The notes beneath the pieces are model-generated. The model had not been told where the DNA came from, searched no databases, and worked only from the letters and a program-made list of their open reading frames with translations. The translations under genes and the position numbers were made by a program. From Hydrocarboniphaga daqingensis (GTDB lineage Bacteria; Pseudomonadota; Gammaproteobacteria; Nevskiales; Nevskiaceae), in assembly GCF_900129825.1 (NCBI RefSeq), contig NZ_FQWZ01000008.1:161001-225000 (forward strand): a stretch of 64,000 nt of DNA, written 5' to 3'. Positions 42,819 through 51,762 of the stretch are shown here, piece after piece (the stretch's first letter is position 1; each line of letters opens with the position of its first letter).

Positions 42819-44915
42819 ATGACATCGAGCGCGCTACCACGATCGCTGCGAACCGCTGCCAGCCTGCTGTTGCTGCTGGCCGGCTGCCGTAGCGTCGATT
42901 TTGACGGGGGCACGCTGGGTTTCGATACCGCAGCGGTGACAGCGGCCGAAGGTCAGACGGTGACCTTGATCGTCACCCGGCCGGCCGATTCGGCGCGCCG
43001 GCCAGCCAGCCTGCGGTATCGCAGCGTCGATGGCAGCGCCCGCGCCGGCGAAGACTATGCGGCGGTCGATGGCCGCTTGCAGTGGTCCGCAGGCGATACG
43101 GCGCCCAAGACGATTCAGGTGTCGCTCGCGGCCGATGGCGTGTTCGAAGACGCCGACGAGACGCTGCAACTGCAGCTGTACGACCCGCAAGGCGCCGCGC
43201 TCACCGATTCCGTTGCCATGATCCGCGTGCTCGACCAGGATCCGGTGCCGATGCAGTTGCTGGCGTTCAACGATTTTCACGGCAACTTGAAGCCGCCTAC
43301 GGGCGGCCTGCGCGTACCCGATCCGGACGATCCCGCCGCGACGCTGCTGCTGCCGGCCGGCGGCGTCGAATATCTGTCGACGCAGATCAAGCAGTTCAAG
43401 GCGCAGAACCCGCGCAGCACCGTGGTCGCGGCCGGCGATCTGATCGGCGCCAGCCCGCTGATCTCGTCGCTGTTTCACGACGAGCCGGCGATCGAGGCGC
43501 TGAACCAGCTCGGCCTGGAATTCAGCTCCGTCGGCAACCACGAGTTCGACGACGGCAGCAGCGAGTTGTTGCGCGTGCAGCGCGGCGGCTGTTTCGGTCA
43601 GGGGCAGGCAAGCGCCACCAGCTGCGTGCGCGGGCCGTTTGCCGGTGCGGCCTTCCAGTATCTGGCGGCCAACGTGCTCGATGCGCGCAGCGGTCGGAGC
43701 TTGCTGCCGGGCTATGCAATCAAGCGCTTCGACGTCGGCGGCGGCCGCAGCTTGAGCGTCGGCTTCATCGGACTGGTGCTGAAGACCACGCCGGCGATCG
43801 TCACGCCGACCGGCGTCGACGGCTTGCGCTTCGTCGACGAGGCGAGCGCTGCCAATGCCCTGGTGCCCGAGCTGCGTGCGGCAGGCGTCGAGGCGATCGT
43901 CGTCTTGATTCACGAAGGCGGCATGACCAGCGGCGCTTACAACGACAAGCGCTGCCCGGATCTGTCGGGCGATGTGCTTCCGATCGCTGATGCGCTCGAT
44001 CCGGCGATCGACATCATCGTCAGCGGCCATACCCACAACGCCTACAACTGCCGCCGCAACGGTCGTGTGCTGACCAGCGCCAGCTCGTTCGGCCGCGTGC
44101 TGACACAGATCCGGTTCAAGCTCGACCGGATCACGCGCGACGTGATCGTCGACAGCGTCGATAACCAGGTGATCGTCAACGACACCGCGCCCAATCCGGC
44201 ACCGCAGCACTATCCGGTGCTGGCGCGCGATCCGGCGCAGACCGAGATCGTCGACTTCTATCGCGATCGCGTCGCACCGCTGGAAAACCGCGTGGTCGGG
44301 CGTATCAGTGGCGACCTGCTGCGCGCGCCGAATGAGTCGGGTGAATCGACGCTGGGCAACGTGATTGCCGATGCGTTCCTGGCGGCGACGCGCGAACGGC
44401 GCTCCGGCGGTGCGGTGCTGGCGTTCACCAATCCGGGCGGGTTGCGGACCGACTTGTTGGCGGCGCAGATCAGTGGTGGTGAGGCGCCCGGCGAGGTCAC
44501 CTACGGCGAGCTGGCCGCCGTGCAGCCCTATGGCAACACATTGACGACGCTGACGCTGACCGGCGCGCAGATCAAGATGCTGCTCGAACAGCAGTTCCCA
44601 CCATGGCAGACCGCGCCTAAGTTTCTGCAAGCGTCGGCTGGTTTGCGTTATCGCTACGACCCCAGCCGCGCCGACAATGACCGCATCGACGCGGCGAGCC
44701 TGACCATTGCCGGCAAGCGCGTGCAGCCCAAGGCGCGGTATCGGGTGACCGTCAACAATTTCCTGGCCGCGGGCGGCGATGGATTTACCGTGCTGCGCAA
44801 CGGTCGCGATGCACTCGGCGGTCCGCTCGACATCGATGCGCTGCTGGCTTACTTCGCCGCCAGCGGCGGGCGCCTCGACGTACCGACGCTGCAGCGCTTC
44901 GAGCGACAGCGCTAG
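42819..44915 (+). CDS. Calx-beta / 5'-nucleotidase (2',3'-cyclic phosphodiesterase) lipoprotein
   Basis: 698 residues from ATG 42819. A lipobox (LLAGC23) is followed by a Calx-beta domain (about 28-135: LGFDTAAVTAAEGQTVTLIV, SVDGSARAGEDYAAVDGRLQW, GVFEDADETLQLQLYDPQG). A UshA-type 5'-nucleotidase follows: metallophosphatase motifs LLAFNDFHGNL, VVAAGDLIGASPL, SSVGNHEFDDG and DIIVSGHTHNAYN, then the 5_nucleotid_C domain with NVIADAFLAATRE, AFTNPGGLRTDLL, YGELAAVQPYGNTL and NNFLAAGGDGFTVL. It should hydrolyse nucleotides or UDP-sugars in the periplasm or at the cell surface. The Calx-beta fusion is unusual and may bind Ca or another protein. The longer open frame upstream overlaps dusC and is not used. 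Confidence 0.92.
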   Translation: MTSSALPRSLRTAASLLLLLAGCRSVDFDGGTLGFDTAAVTAAEGQTVTLIVTRPADSARRPASLRYRSVDGSARAGEDYAAVDGRLQWSAGDTAPKTIQVSLAADGVFEDADETLQLQLYDPQGAALTDSVAMIRVLDQDPVPMQLLAFNDFHGNLKPPTGGLRVPDPDDPAATLLLPAGGVEYLSTQIKQFKAQNPRSTVVAAGDLIGASPLISSLFHDEPAIEALNQLGLEFSSVGNHEFDDGSSELLRVQRGGCFGQGQASATSCVRGPFAGAAFQYLAANVLDARSGRSLLPGYAIKRFDVGGGRSLSVGFIGLVLKTTPAIVTPTGVDGLRFVDEASAANALVPELRAAGVEAIVVLIHEGGMTSGAYNDKRCPDLSGDVLPIADALDPAIDIIVSGHTHNAYNCRRNGRVLTSASSFGRVLTQIRFKLDRITRDVIVDSVDNQVIVNDTAPNPAPQHYPVLARDPAQTEIVDFYRDRVAPLENRVVGRISGDLLRAPNESGESTLGNVIADAFLAATRERRSGGAVLAFTNPGGLRTDLLAAQISGGEAPGEVTYGELAAVQPYGNTLTTLTLTGAQIKMLLEQQFPPWQTAPKFLQASAGLRYRYDPSRADNDRIDAASLTIAGKRVQPKARYRVTVNNFLAAGGDGFTVLRNGRDALGGPLDIDALLAYFAASGGRLDVPTLQRFERQR

Positions 44916-45271
44916 ACGTAACCCTGCCGCTGATAGTCGTCCCAGGCGGTTCGGGTCAGCGTCGCCAGTTCCTTGAGCAACGCGGGTTCCGGCGCCTTGA
45001 AATTGAAGCAGGACTTGCCCTGCATCCGCTGCCGTAGCTCGTCGGATATCGAATCCAGCAGCGCCGGGTTCAGGTAGACCGGCATCAGGTGATAACTGAC
45101 GAATGACTTCTTCAGCTGTACCGCGCCAAAGAACAAGGCCTTGCCGTTCTTCTGCCGATGTCGCGTGTCCAGATACAGCTCGGCTTCGTCGTCTCGGATC
45201 GCATCCAGCTTGGAGGCGTAGGGAGCGAGCACGGCGCGGCATTCAGAAAACACGGCGTCAAGATTCGGCAT
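44912..45271 (-). CDS. Small DUF1801/YdhG-like protein
   Basis: A 119-residue soluble protein. FAVFSECR-like start (MPNLDAVFSECRAVL), KNGKALFFGAVQLKKSFVSYHLMPVYLNPALL, then MQGKSCFNFKAPEPALLKEL and a short helical tail resemble the DUF1801 (YdhG/iron-chaperone frataxin-like) group. That group is widespread and has no proven function in most bacteria. It starts at ATG 45271; a longer frame exists upstream without similarity. Its stop overlaps the nucleotidase stop by 4 nt on the opposite strand. Family assignment is moderate. Confidence 0.7.
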   Translation of the reverse strand: MPNLDAVFSECRAVLAPYASKLDAIRDDEAELYLDTRHRQKNGKALFFGAVQLKKSFVSYHLMPVYLNPALLDSISDELRQRMQGKSCFNFKAPEPALLKELATLTRTAWDDYQRQGYV

Positions 45272-45448
45272 GAAGAACTCCGTTGTGACCCGGCGGGAAC
45301 GGCGATGGGCGGGCCGGCGTGACCGCATTGCTCAGCCCCGTGCCCCGATCGTAGCGCAGGCCGGCGCAAGGGCCGAGCCCCGCGTTGCGGCTTGGCCGCG
45401 TTTTGGCGGCACCCTGTTTTGATTGATCACAGCGGCGACTGAACCATA

Positions 45449-46894
45449 ATGCGGCCCATGTCCGACTCCGCCCTGCCGCGCAGCACCTTGGTGCCGCTGA
45501 TCGTTGCCTGTGCTCTATTCATGGAGAACTTCGACGCGACGGTGATCGCCACCGCGCTGCCGGCGATCGCCGCGTCGATGGGTGAAGACCCGCTGCGGCT
45601 GTCGTTGGCGATCACCGCCTATTTGCTGAGCTTGGCGATCTTCATTCCGCTGTCGGGCTGGATGGCGGACCGCTACGGCGCGCGCCGCGTGTTCCGCAAC
45701 GCGATTCTGATCTTCGTGCTCGGCTCGCTTGCTTGCGCGGCGTCGCAGACGATCGGCCAACTGGTCGCCGCACGGCTGTTCCAGGGCCTCGGCGGCGCGA
45801 TGATGGTCCCGGTGGGGCGGTTGGTCCTACTGCGCTCGGTCGACAAGCGTCACCTCGTCACGGCGCTGAGCTATCTGACGATTCCGGCACTGATGGCGCC
45901 GATCATGGCGCCGCCGGTTGGCGGGCTGATCGTCACCTACACCTCGTGGCGCGTGATCTTCCTCATCAACCTGCCGATCGGCGCGCTGGGTTGGTATCTG
46001 GTGAACCGCTACATCCATGACACGCCGGACGACGAGCAGCCGCCGCTCGACCTGGCCGGCTGGATGCTGCTCGGCGGCGGTCTGGCCGGCCTGGTGCTCG
46101 GTTTCGAGAACATAGGCAAGCATGTGCTGCCGGACTATGTGGCGCCGGCGCTGTTGGCGGCGGGCACGCTGCTGTTGGGCTTGTATGCGCTGCATGCGCG
46201 GCAGGAGCGCGCACCGATCCTTCGGCTGTCGCTGCTGCGCGTCGCTACGTTCCGTACATCGGTCACCGGCGGTTCGCTGTTTCGTATCGGCGTCGGTGCG
46301 TTTTCAGTGCTGATGCCGATGATGCTGCAGCTGGGCTTTGGACTGAGCGCGGTGGAATCGGGCTTGATCACGTTCGCCAGCGCCGTCGGCGGGCTGATGA
46401 TGAAGACGTTGGCCAAGAGCCTGACGCGCCGCTACGGCTTCCGGCGCTTGCTGGTCAGTAACACGCTGATCTGCGGTACCGCGTTGATCTTGTGCGGCTG
46501 CCTGCGACCGTTCATGCCGTACGCACTGATGATCGGTTTTCTCGGCATCACCGGTTTCTTGCGCAGCCTGCAGTTCACTTGCGTCAACGCGATGGCGTTC
46601 GCCGACATCGACGAGGACGACATGAGCCAGGCGACCAGCTTCTCGGCCACCGCGCAGCAGCTGGCGCTGAGCATGGGCGTCGGCATCGGCGTGCAAGTGC
46701 TCAACATCAGCTTGTGGGCGCGCGGCGCCACCGTGCTGCAGAACCTCGATTTCACGATCGCGTTTCTGGTTGTGGGCCTGATCTCGCTGAGCAGCTGGTA
46801 CAGCTTTCGACTGCTGTCGCCCGATGCCGGCAGCAGCGTCAGTGGCCATCGGCTGGCGTTGGCGCATCAAGGGCCGGCGCCTGCCGGGCATTAG
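45449..46894 (+). CDS. MFS transporter, DHA2 (14-TM drug:H+ antiporter) type
   Basis: A 481-residue polytopic membrane protein with about 13-14 hydrophobic segments. DHA2 marks are LFMENFDATVIATALPAIA in helix 1 (motif D1), SGWMADRYGARRVF (motif A), ARLFQGLGGAMMVPVGR (motif B), PIMAPPVGGLIVTYTSWRVIFLINLPIG (motif C, antiporter) and a GxxGxxG-type helix later. It probably exports toxic organic compounds using proton motive force. ATG 45449 and ATG 45458 are both possible. It is divergent from the DUF1801-like gene. No adjacent TetR or MarR regulator and no membrane-fusion partner (EmrA) are seen. Confidence 0.9.
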   Translation: MRPMSDSALPRSTLVPLIVACALFMENFDATVIATALPAIAASMGEDPLRLSLAITAYLLSLAIFIPLSGWMADRYGARRVFRNAILIFVLGSLACAASQTIGQLVAARLFQGLGGAMMVPVGRLVLLRSVDKRHLVTALSYLTIPALMAPIMAPPVGGLIVTYTSWRVIFLINLPIGALGWYLVNRYIHDTPDDEQPPLDLAGWMLLGGGLAGLVLGFENIGKHVLPDYVAPALLAAGTLLLGLYALHARQERAPILRLSLLRVATFRTSVTGGSLFRIGVGAFSVLMPMMLQLGFGLSAVESGLITFASAVGGLMMKTLAKSLTRRYGFRRLLVSNTLICGTALILCGCLRPFMPYALMIGFLGITGFLRSLQFTCVNAMAFADIDEDDMSQATSFSATAQQLALSMGVGIGVQVLNISLWARGATVLQNLDFTIAFLVVGLISLSSWYSFRLLSPDAGSSVSGHRLALAHQGPAPAGH

Positions 46895-46997
46895 CGGTGT
46901 CATCGCGATGGCCGGCATCGCAGGGGGCGGGCGCGTCGGTCGTTTGTCAGACCGCCGCCGTCGCGAACCGACGTCAGTAATCAACCTGGGGTGCAGC

Positions 46998-47927
46998 ATG
47001 GCAACGGTGAAGCAGGGCTGGAACACGCGCGACATTCCCGACCAGAGCGGTCGCGTGGTGATCATCACCGGCGGCAACAGCGGACTCGGCTACGAGGCCG
47101 CGCGGGCCTTGGCCGGTCGTGGTGCGCAAGTAGTGTTGGCCTGTCGCTCGATGCCTAAGGCCGAGGCGGCGATGCAGCGCATCGCGGACGAGCCGGGCCA
47201 TCGGTCGCCGATTCCGATGCAACTGGATGTCGCCGATGTGGACAGCGTTCATGCCTTCGCTAAAGCGTTTCGCAGCCGCTATGACCGTCTCGACGTGCTG
47301 ATCAACAATGCTGGGATCATGGCGATCCCCCGGCAGTTGTCGCGAGACGGCTTCGAGATGCAGCTGGCGACCAATCACCTGGGTCACTTCGCGCTGACCG
47401 GGCTGCTGCTGCCGCTGCTGCAGGCCACGTCCGGCGCCCGCGTGGTGCCGGTGTCGAGCATCGCCGCGCGCTATGCCCGGATCGCATTCGATAACCTGAT
47501 GGGCGAACGCGGCTACTCGACCTGGCATGCTTACAACCGCAGCAAGCTGGCCAATCTGCTGTTCGGGCTCGAGCTGCATCGGCGGCTGCAAAGCGTCGGG
47601 TCGGGCGTGATGTCGGTGACCGCGCATCCGGGCGCGTCGATGACCAATCTGTTCGCATCACCGGGGGCGCGCATCACCAAGCGGCTGCTGGCCCCGCTGG
47701 CCGGCCCGCTGTTTCATTCGGCCGACCGGGGTGCGCTGCCGATTCTGTATGCCGCGACCTCGCCCGACGCCCAGTCGGGTGGCTACTACGGTCCCGACGG
47801 CTTTCAGGAAACCAGCGGTGACGTGGCTGCGGCGCACGTGCCGCGCGCTGCACGCAACCGCCAAGTCGCAGCGCGGCTGTGGCGCGCATCCGAAAGCCTG
47901 ACCGGCGTGTATTACCTGCCGGACTGA
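46998..47927 (+). CDS. SDR oxidoreductase, retinol-dehydrogenase-like
   Basis: A 309-residue SDR of the long-chain retinol/protochlorophyllide-like branch. TGGNSGLGYEAARALAGRGAQVVLACRS is the cofactor region (TGxxxGxG plus an Arg in the second strand favouring NADP). LDVADVDSV, NNAGIMAIP, LATNHLGHFALTGLLLPLL, a Ser in VPVSSIAAR, and Tyr-x3-Lys in AYNRSKLANLLFGLEL. It has HPGASMTNLF and a C-terminal GYYGPDGFQETSGDV stretch typical of this group. It probably reduces aldehydes or ketones. ATG 46998 is chosen; the upstream frame overlaps the MFS gene. Confidence 0.9.
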   Translation: MATVKQGWNTRDIPDQSGRVVIITGGNSGLGYEAARALAGRGAQVVLACRSMPKAEAAMQRIADEPGHRSPIPMQLDVADVDSVHAFAKAFRSRYDRLDVLINNAGIMAIPRQLSRDGFEMQLATNHLGHFALTGLLLPLLQATSGARVVPVSSIAARYARIAFDNLMGERGYSTWHAYNRSKLANLLFGLELHRRLQSVGSGVMSVTAHPGASMTNLFASPGARITKRLLAPLAGPLFHSADRGALPILYAATSPDAQSGGYYGPDGFQETSGDVAAAHVPRAARNRQVAARLWRASESLTGVYYLPD

Positions 47928-48017
47928 GCGCCGCGTGAGCGGCTCGCAGCGGGCGGCGCACGCCCGGCCGGCCGCGACTATCATCGGCCGCTCACCAACC
48001 CTCGTTGGAGGCACCCG

Positions 48018-49033
<1,016 letters not shown>

Positions 49034-49037
<4 letters not shown>

Positions 49038-49216
49038 ACAAGCCCGCTACGCCCAAGTCGTACAAAGGCAACAAGGCATCGCTGCCGAGCAAGCCCTGCG
49101 TGGTCTGCGCGCGCGAGATGACCTGGCGCAAAAGCTGGGCGCGCAACTGGGACGAGGTCAAGTACTGCTCCGAGGCTTGCCGACGTCGGCGCGACACGGT
49201 GCTGAGCCATGACTGA
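49034..49216 (+). CDS. DUF2256 small zinc-binding-type protein
   Basis: 60 residues from a TTG start at 49034, four nt before the end of the upstream gene. The Cys pattern Cys22-x2-Cys25 ... Cys45-x3-Cys49 (PCVVCAREMTWRKSW, then YCSEACRRRR) fits DUF2256, a tiny metal-finger family often found fused or adjacent to cryptochrome/photolyase genes. Trp-x2-Lys-Ser-Trp and the basic C-terminal are typical. It overlaps the photolyase start by 8 nt, so the two are translationally coupled. The function is unknown; a DNA- or RNA-binding accessory to the photolyase is inference. Confidence 0.85.
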
Positions 49217-50765
49217 GTTGAGCAAGCTGCGCTCGCTGGTGATCGTGCTCGGTGACCAGCTAGACCATGACGCGGCGGCTTTCGACGACTTCGACGCGGC
49301 GCAAGACGCCGTCTGGATGGCCGAAGTCGCCGAGGAGTCTGAGCACGTCTGGTCGAGCAAGCCGCGTATCGCGATGTTTCTGTCGGCCATGCGCCACTTC
49401 GCCGCCGAGCTGCGCGCTCGCGGCGTCACCGTGCATTACACGCGGCTCGACGATGCCGGCAACGCTGGCTCACTGGCCGGCGAGTTGGCGGCTGCGATCG
49501 TGCGCCTGCGGCCCGCGCAGTTGGTGATGACGGCGCCGGGCGACTACCGCGTATGGCAGTCGATCAAGCGCGTCGCCCGCGAGCAGGACCGGCCGCTGGA
49601 TGTGCGCGATGACCGGCACTTCTACGCCACGGTTCGAGACTTCGCCGCGCATGCCAAGGGCCGCAAGCAACTGCGGCTTGAATACTTCTATCGCGAACTG
49701 CGCGAAAAGCACGGCGTGCTGATGCGCGACGGAAAGCCCGCGGGCGGCCAGTGGAATTTCGACGCCGACAACCGCCAGGACTTTGGCAAGGACGGGCCAG
49801 GGCGGCATTTCCCAGGCCCCGACTTTGTGCCCGACGCGATCACCCGCGACGTGATCGCGCTGATCGAATCGCGCTTCGCCGCACATCCGGGCAGCCTGCA
49901 GTCATTCGCCTGGCCGGTGACGCGCGATCAGGCACTCGAGGCCTTGCAGCGCTTCATCGACGAACGCTTACCCAAGTTCGGGCCCTACCAGGATGCGATG
50001 TGGAAGGGTGAACCCTGGCTGTATCACTCGCTGCTGGCCGCAGCGCTGAACCTGAAGTTGCTGAACCCTCGCGAAGTCGTCGCTGCTGCCGAGCGCGCCT
50101 ACGAGCAGGGCCATGCTCCGCTGGAGAGCGTCGAAGGCTTCATCCGCCAGATCATCGGCTGGCGCGAGTATGTGCGCGGCATCTACTGGACGCGGATGCC
50201 CGATTACCTGGAATCCAATGCGCTGAATGCAACCGAGCCGCTGCCGGCCTGGTATTGGACCGGCGACACCGACATGGCTTGCCTGCGCGACGCGATCACG
50301 CAGACGCTGACGCACGGTTACGCGCACCATATCCAGCGCCTGATGGTCACCGGCTTGTATCCGCTACTGCTGGGCGTTGCGCCGCGCCAGGTCCATGAGT
50401 GGTATCTGGCGGTCTACGTCGACGCGGTGGAATGGGTCGAGTTGCCGAACGTACTTGGCATGAGCCAATACGCCGATGGCGGATTGATGGCCAGCAAGCC
50501 GTATGTGGCCACTGGTAAATACATCGAGCGGATGGGGCACTACTGCAAGGGCTGCCGCTATAAGCCGGCACTGAAGACCGGCGAACAAGCCTGCCCGTTC
50601 ACGACCTTGTACTGGGACTTTCTGATGCGCCACGAGGCCTTGCTGTCGCGCAATCAGCGGATGGCGCTGCAGGTGAAGAACCTTGCAAGGCTGAGCGACG
50701 AGGAGCGAGCCGCGATCCGCGCGCAAGCGACCGCGATCCGCGCGTCGTCGTCGGCTCCAAGCTGA
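49209..50765 (+). CDS. Iron-sulfur bacterial cryptochrome/photolyase (FeS-BCP, PhrB-type)
   Basis: 518 residues of the FeS-BCP ((6-4) photolyase-like, DPRP) group. The N-terminal domain (SLVIVLGDQL, VWMAEVAEE) binds an antenna lumazine in relatives, then KQLRLEYFYRELREKHGVL and QWNFDADNR. The FAD domain has IIGWREYVRGIYW and LTHGYAHHIQRLMV. Four Fe-S ligand cysteines are at 358, 446, 449 and 462; their spacing (88, 3, 13) is the same as I recall for Agrobacterium PhrB (350, 438, 441, 454). It should repair (6-4) photoproducts with blue light, or act as a photoreceptor. Confidence 0.95.
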   Translation: MTELSKLRSLVIVLGDQLDHDAAAFDDFDAAQDAVWMAEVAEESEHVWSSKPRIAMFLSAMRHFAAELRARGVTVHYTRLDDAGNAGSLAGELAAAIVRLRPAQLVMTAPGDYRVWQSIKRVAREQDRPLDVRDDRHFYATVRDFAAHAKGRKQLRLEYFYRELREKHGVLMRDGKPAGGQWNFDADNRQDFGKDGPGRHFPGPDFVPDAITRDVIALIESRFAAHPGSLQSFAWPVTRDQALEALQRFIDERLPKFGPYQDAMWKGEPWLYHSLLAAALNLKLLNPREVVAAAERAYEQGHAPLESVEGFIRQIIGWREYVRGIYWTRMPDYLESNALNATEPLPAWYWTGDTDMACLRDAITQTLTHGYAHHIQRLMVTGLYPLLLGVAPRQVHEWYLAVYVDAVEWVELPNVLGMSQYADGGLMASKPYVATGKYIERMGHYCKGCRYKPALKTGEQACPFTTLYWDFLMRHEALLSRNQRMALQVKNLARLSDEERAAIRAQATAIRASSSAPS

Positions 50766-51163
50766 ATCGCGCTGCGCGATCACGACCCACAAGGTCGAGC
50801 CGGTCCGTCGGTCTGACGCCGGCACTCGCCGGCCCGACAAGCTGCGCGATGCTGGGCGATCCGAGTTGTCACGTCATGCGGAGTCTTCGCCGCGTGATGT
50901 CCAGCACGCTGGTTCCGGATGGCACTGCTGTCATCCTTCAGTCGTGGTCCGGCGCCGAGCGCCGGTGGGCCTGAACCGCGCAGCACGCGGCGTCGTCGGT
51001 GGGGCTGCGTGCAGATTGCAGCCGTTGTCGCCCGGGCGATGGTTGCAGCGTTGGCGACGACCGCAGGTCATTGGGCTCTTGTGTCGGGCTATCGGGCCGT
51101 GCCGATCGAACGCGGGCACGGCGCTTGCGGATCTGTGGGGCTCCTGCAACCTGGAGCCACGAT
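50766..51163. other. 398-nt non-coding gap between photolyase and DUF4142 genes
   Basis: Both genes read in the plus direction. Open frames here have no recognisable product. Visible structure: a small GCCGGC-ACTC-GCCGGC hairpin (50818-50833) without a T-tract, possibly ending the photolyase transcript, and the DUF4142 leader hairpin at 51139-51158. No tRNA or repeat was seen. It may hold the DUF4142 promoter, but I could not pick out a good -35/-10 pair. Confidence 0.5.
51139..51158 (+). promoter_or_regulatory. Leader hairpin that would mask the DUF4142 Shine-Dalgarno
   Basis: GGCTCC (51139-51144) pairs with GGAGCC (51153-51158) around an 8-nt loop. The right arm contains the only GGAG before the ATG at 51164. 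Folding would hide the ribosome site, so translation could respond to temperature, ribosome flow or an RNA-binding factor. This is inferred from pairing only. Confidence 0.4.
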
Positions 51164-51703
51164 ATGAAGACCTTGAAGACCCTGGCCGCTGCATCGCTGA
51201 TGTGTTTGCCCTATGCAGCGGCAACCGCTGCGGAGCCGATGAAGCCGTCGGGCGTGATGGAGGCGATGATGTCGAACGATCAGAAGGATTTTTTTGAAAC
51301 GGCGGCATCGGCCAATCTGTTCGAAATCGAAGCCGGCAAGCTGGCGCAGACCAAGGCGACTGACCCGGCGCTACAGACCTTTGGTGCGCAGATGGTCAAG
51401 GACCACACCGAAGCCAGCGCCAAGCTGGCGGCCTTGGCGTCGACCAAGAGCGTGCCACTACCGACGGCGATGCTGAAGCGGCACCAGTCGATGTACGACG
51501 CGCTGGCCAAGGACAAGGCCGGCAAGGACTTTGACGAAGATTTTCGCAACAAGATGGTGATGAGCCACAAGGAAGCCGTGTCCTTGTTCGACCAGACCGC
51601 CCAGAAGGCGAAGGACCCTGAGGTCAAGGCGTTTGCCGCGATGATGCTGCCGAAGCTGCAGATGCATGGCAGCGCGGCAATGGAGTTGAACGAAGGGCAC
51701 TAG
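51164..51703 (+). CDS. DUF4142 exported protein
   Basis: 179 residues with a signal peptide (MKTLKTLAAASLMCLPYAAATAAE) and one DUF4142 domain, an all-helical ferritin-like bundle. NDQKDFFETAASANLFEIEAGKLA, FGAQMVKDHTEASAKLAALA, KSVPLPTAMLKRHQSMYDAL, DFDEDFRNKMVMSHKEAVSLFDQ and MMLPKLQMHGSAAMELN follow the family order. It is predicted to be periplasmic. DUF4142 proteins occur in stress and desiccation settings, but no activity is established. GGAG lies 7 nt before ATG 51164, inside a hairpin arm. A strong bidirectional terminator follows. Confidence 0.9.
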   Translation: MKTLKTLAAASLMCLPYAAATAAEPMKPSGVMEAMMSNDQKDFFETAASANLFEIEAGKLAQTKATDPALQTFGAQMVKDHTEASAKLAALASTKSVPLPTAMLKRHQSMYDALAKDKAGKDFDEDFRNKMVMSHKEAVSLFDQTAQKAKDPEVKAFAAMMLPKLQMHGSAAMELNEGH

Positions 51704-51712
51704 GCCTTCGCG

Positions 51713-51744
51713 ACGACAGCGGCGCGGTGATGCGCCGCTGTCGT
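51713..51744. terminator. Strong bidirectional hairpin terminator
   Basis: Perfect 13-bp stem (51713-51725 with 51732-51744, loop GGTGAT), extendable by a G-U and a C-G pair. It lies 10 nt after the DUF4142 stop and 19 nt after the stop of the convergent 2-oxoacid dehydrogenase E2 gene, so it should terminate both. The T-tracts are weak. Confidence 0.7.
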
Positions 51745-51762
51745 TGCTGCTGGATGTCGCCG

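Noticed and set aside
45419..45430. FNR-like TTGATTGATCAC upstream of the DHA2 transporter
   Set aside because: The half-sites TGAT/ATCA are 2 nt apart instead of 4, so it does not match the FNR consensus.
50999..51163. Upstream extension of the DUF4142 gene
   Set aside because: It has Arg/Cys-rich sequence and no signal peptide; ATG 51164 has GGAG and a proper signal sequence.
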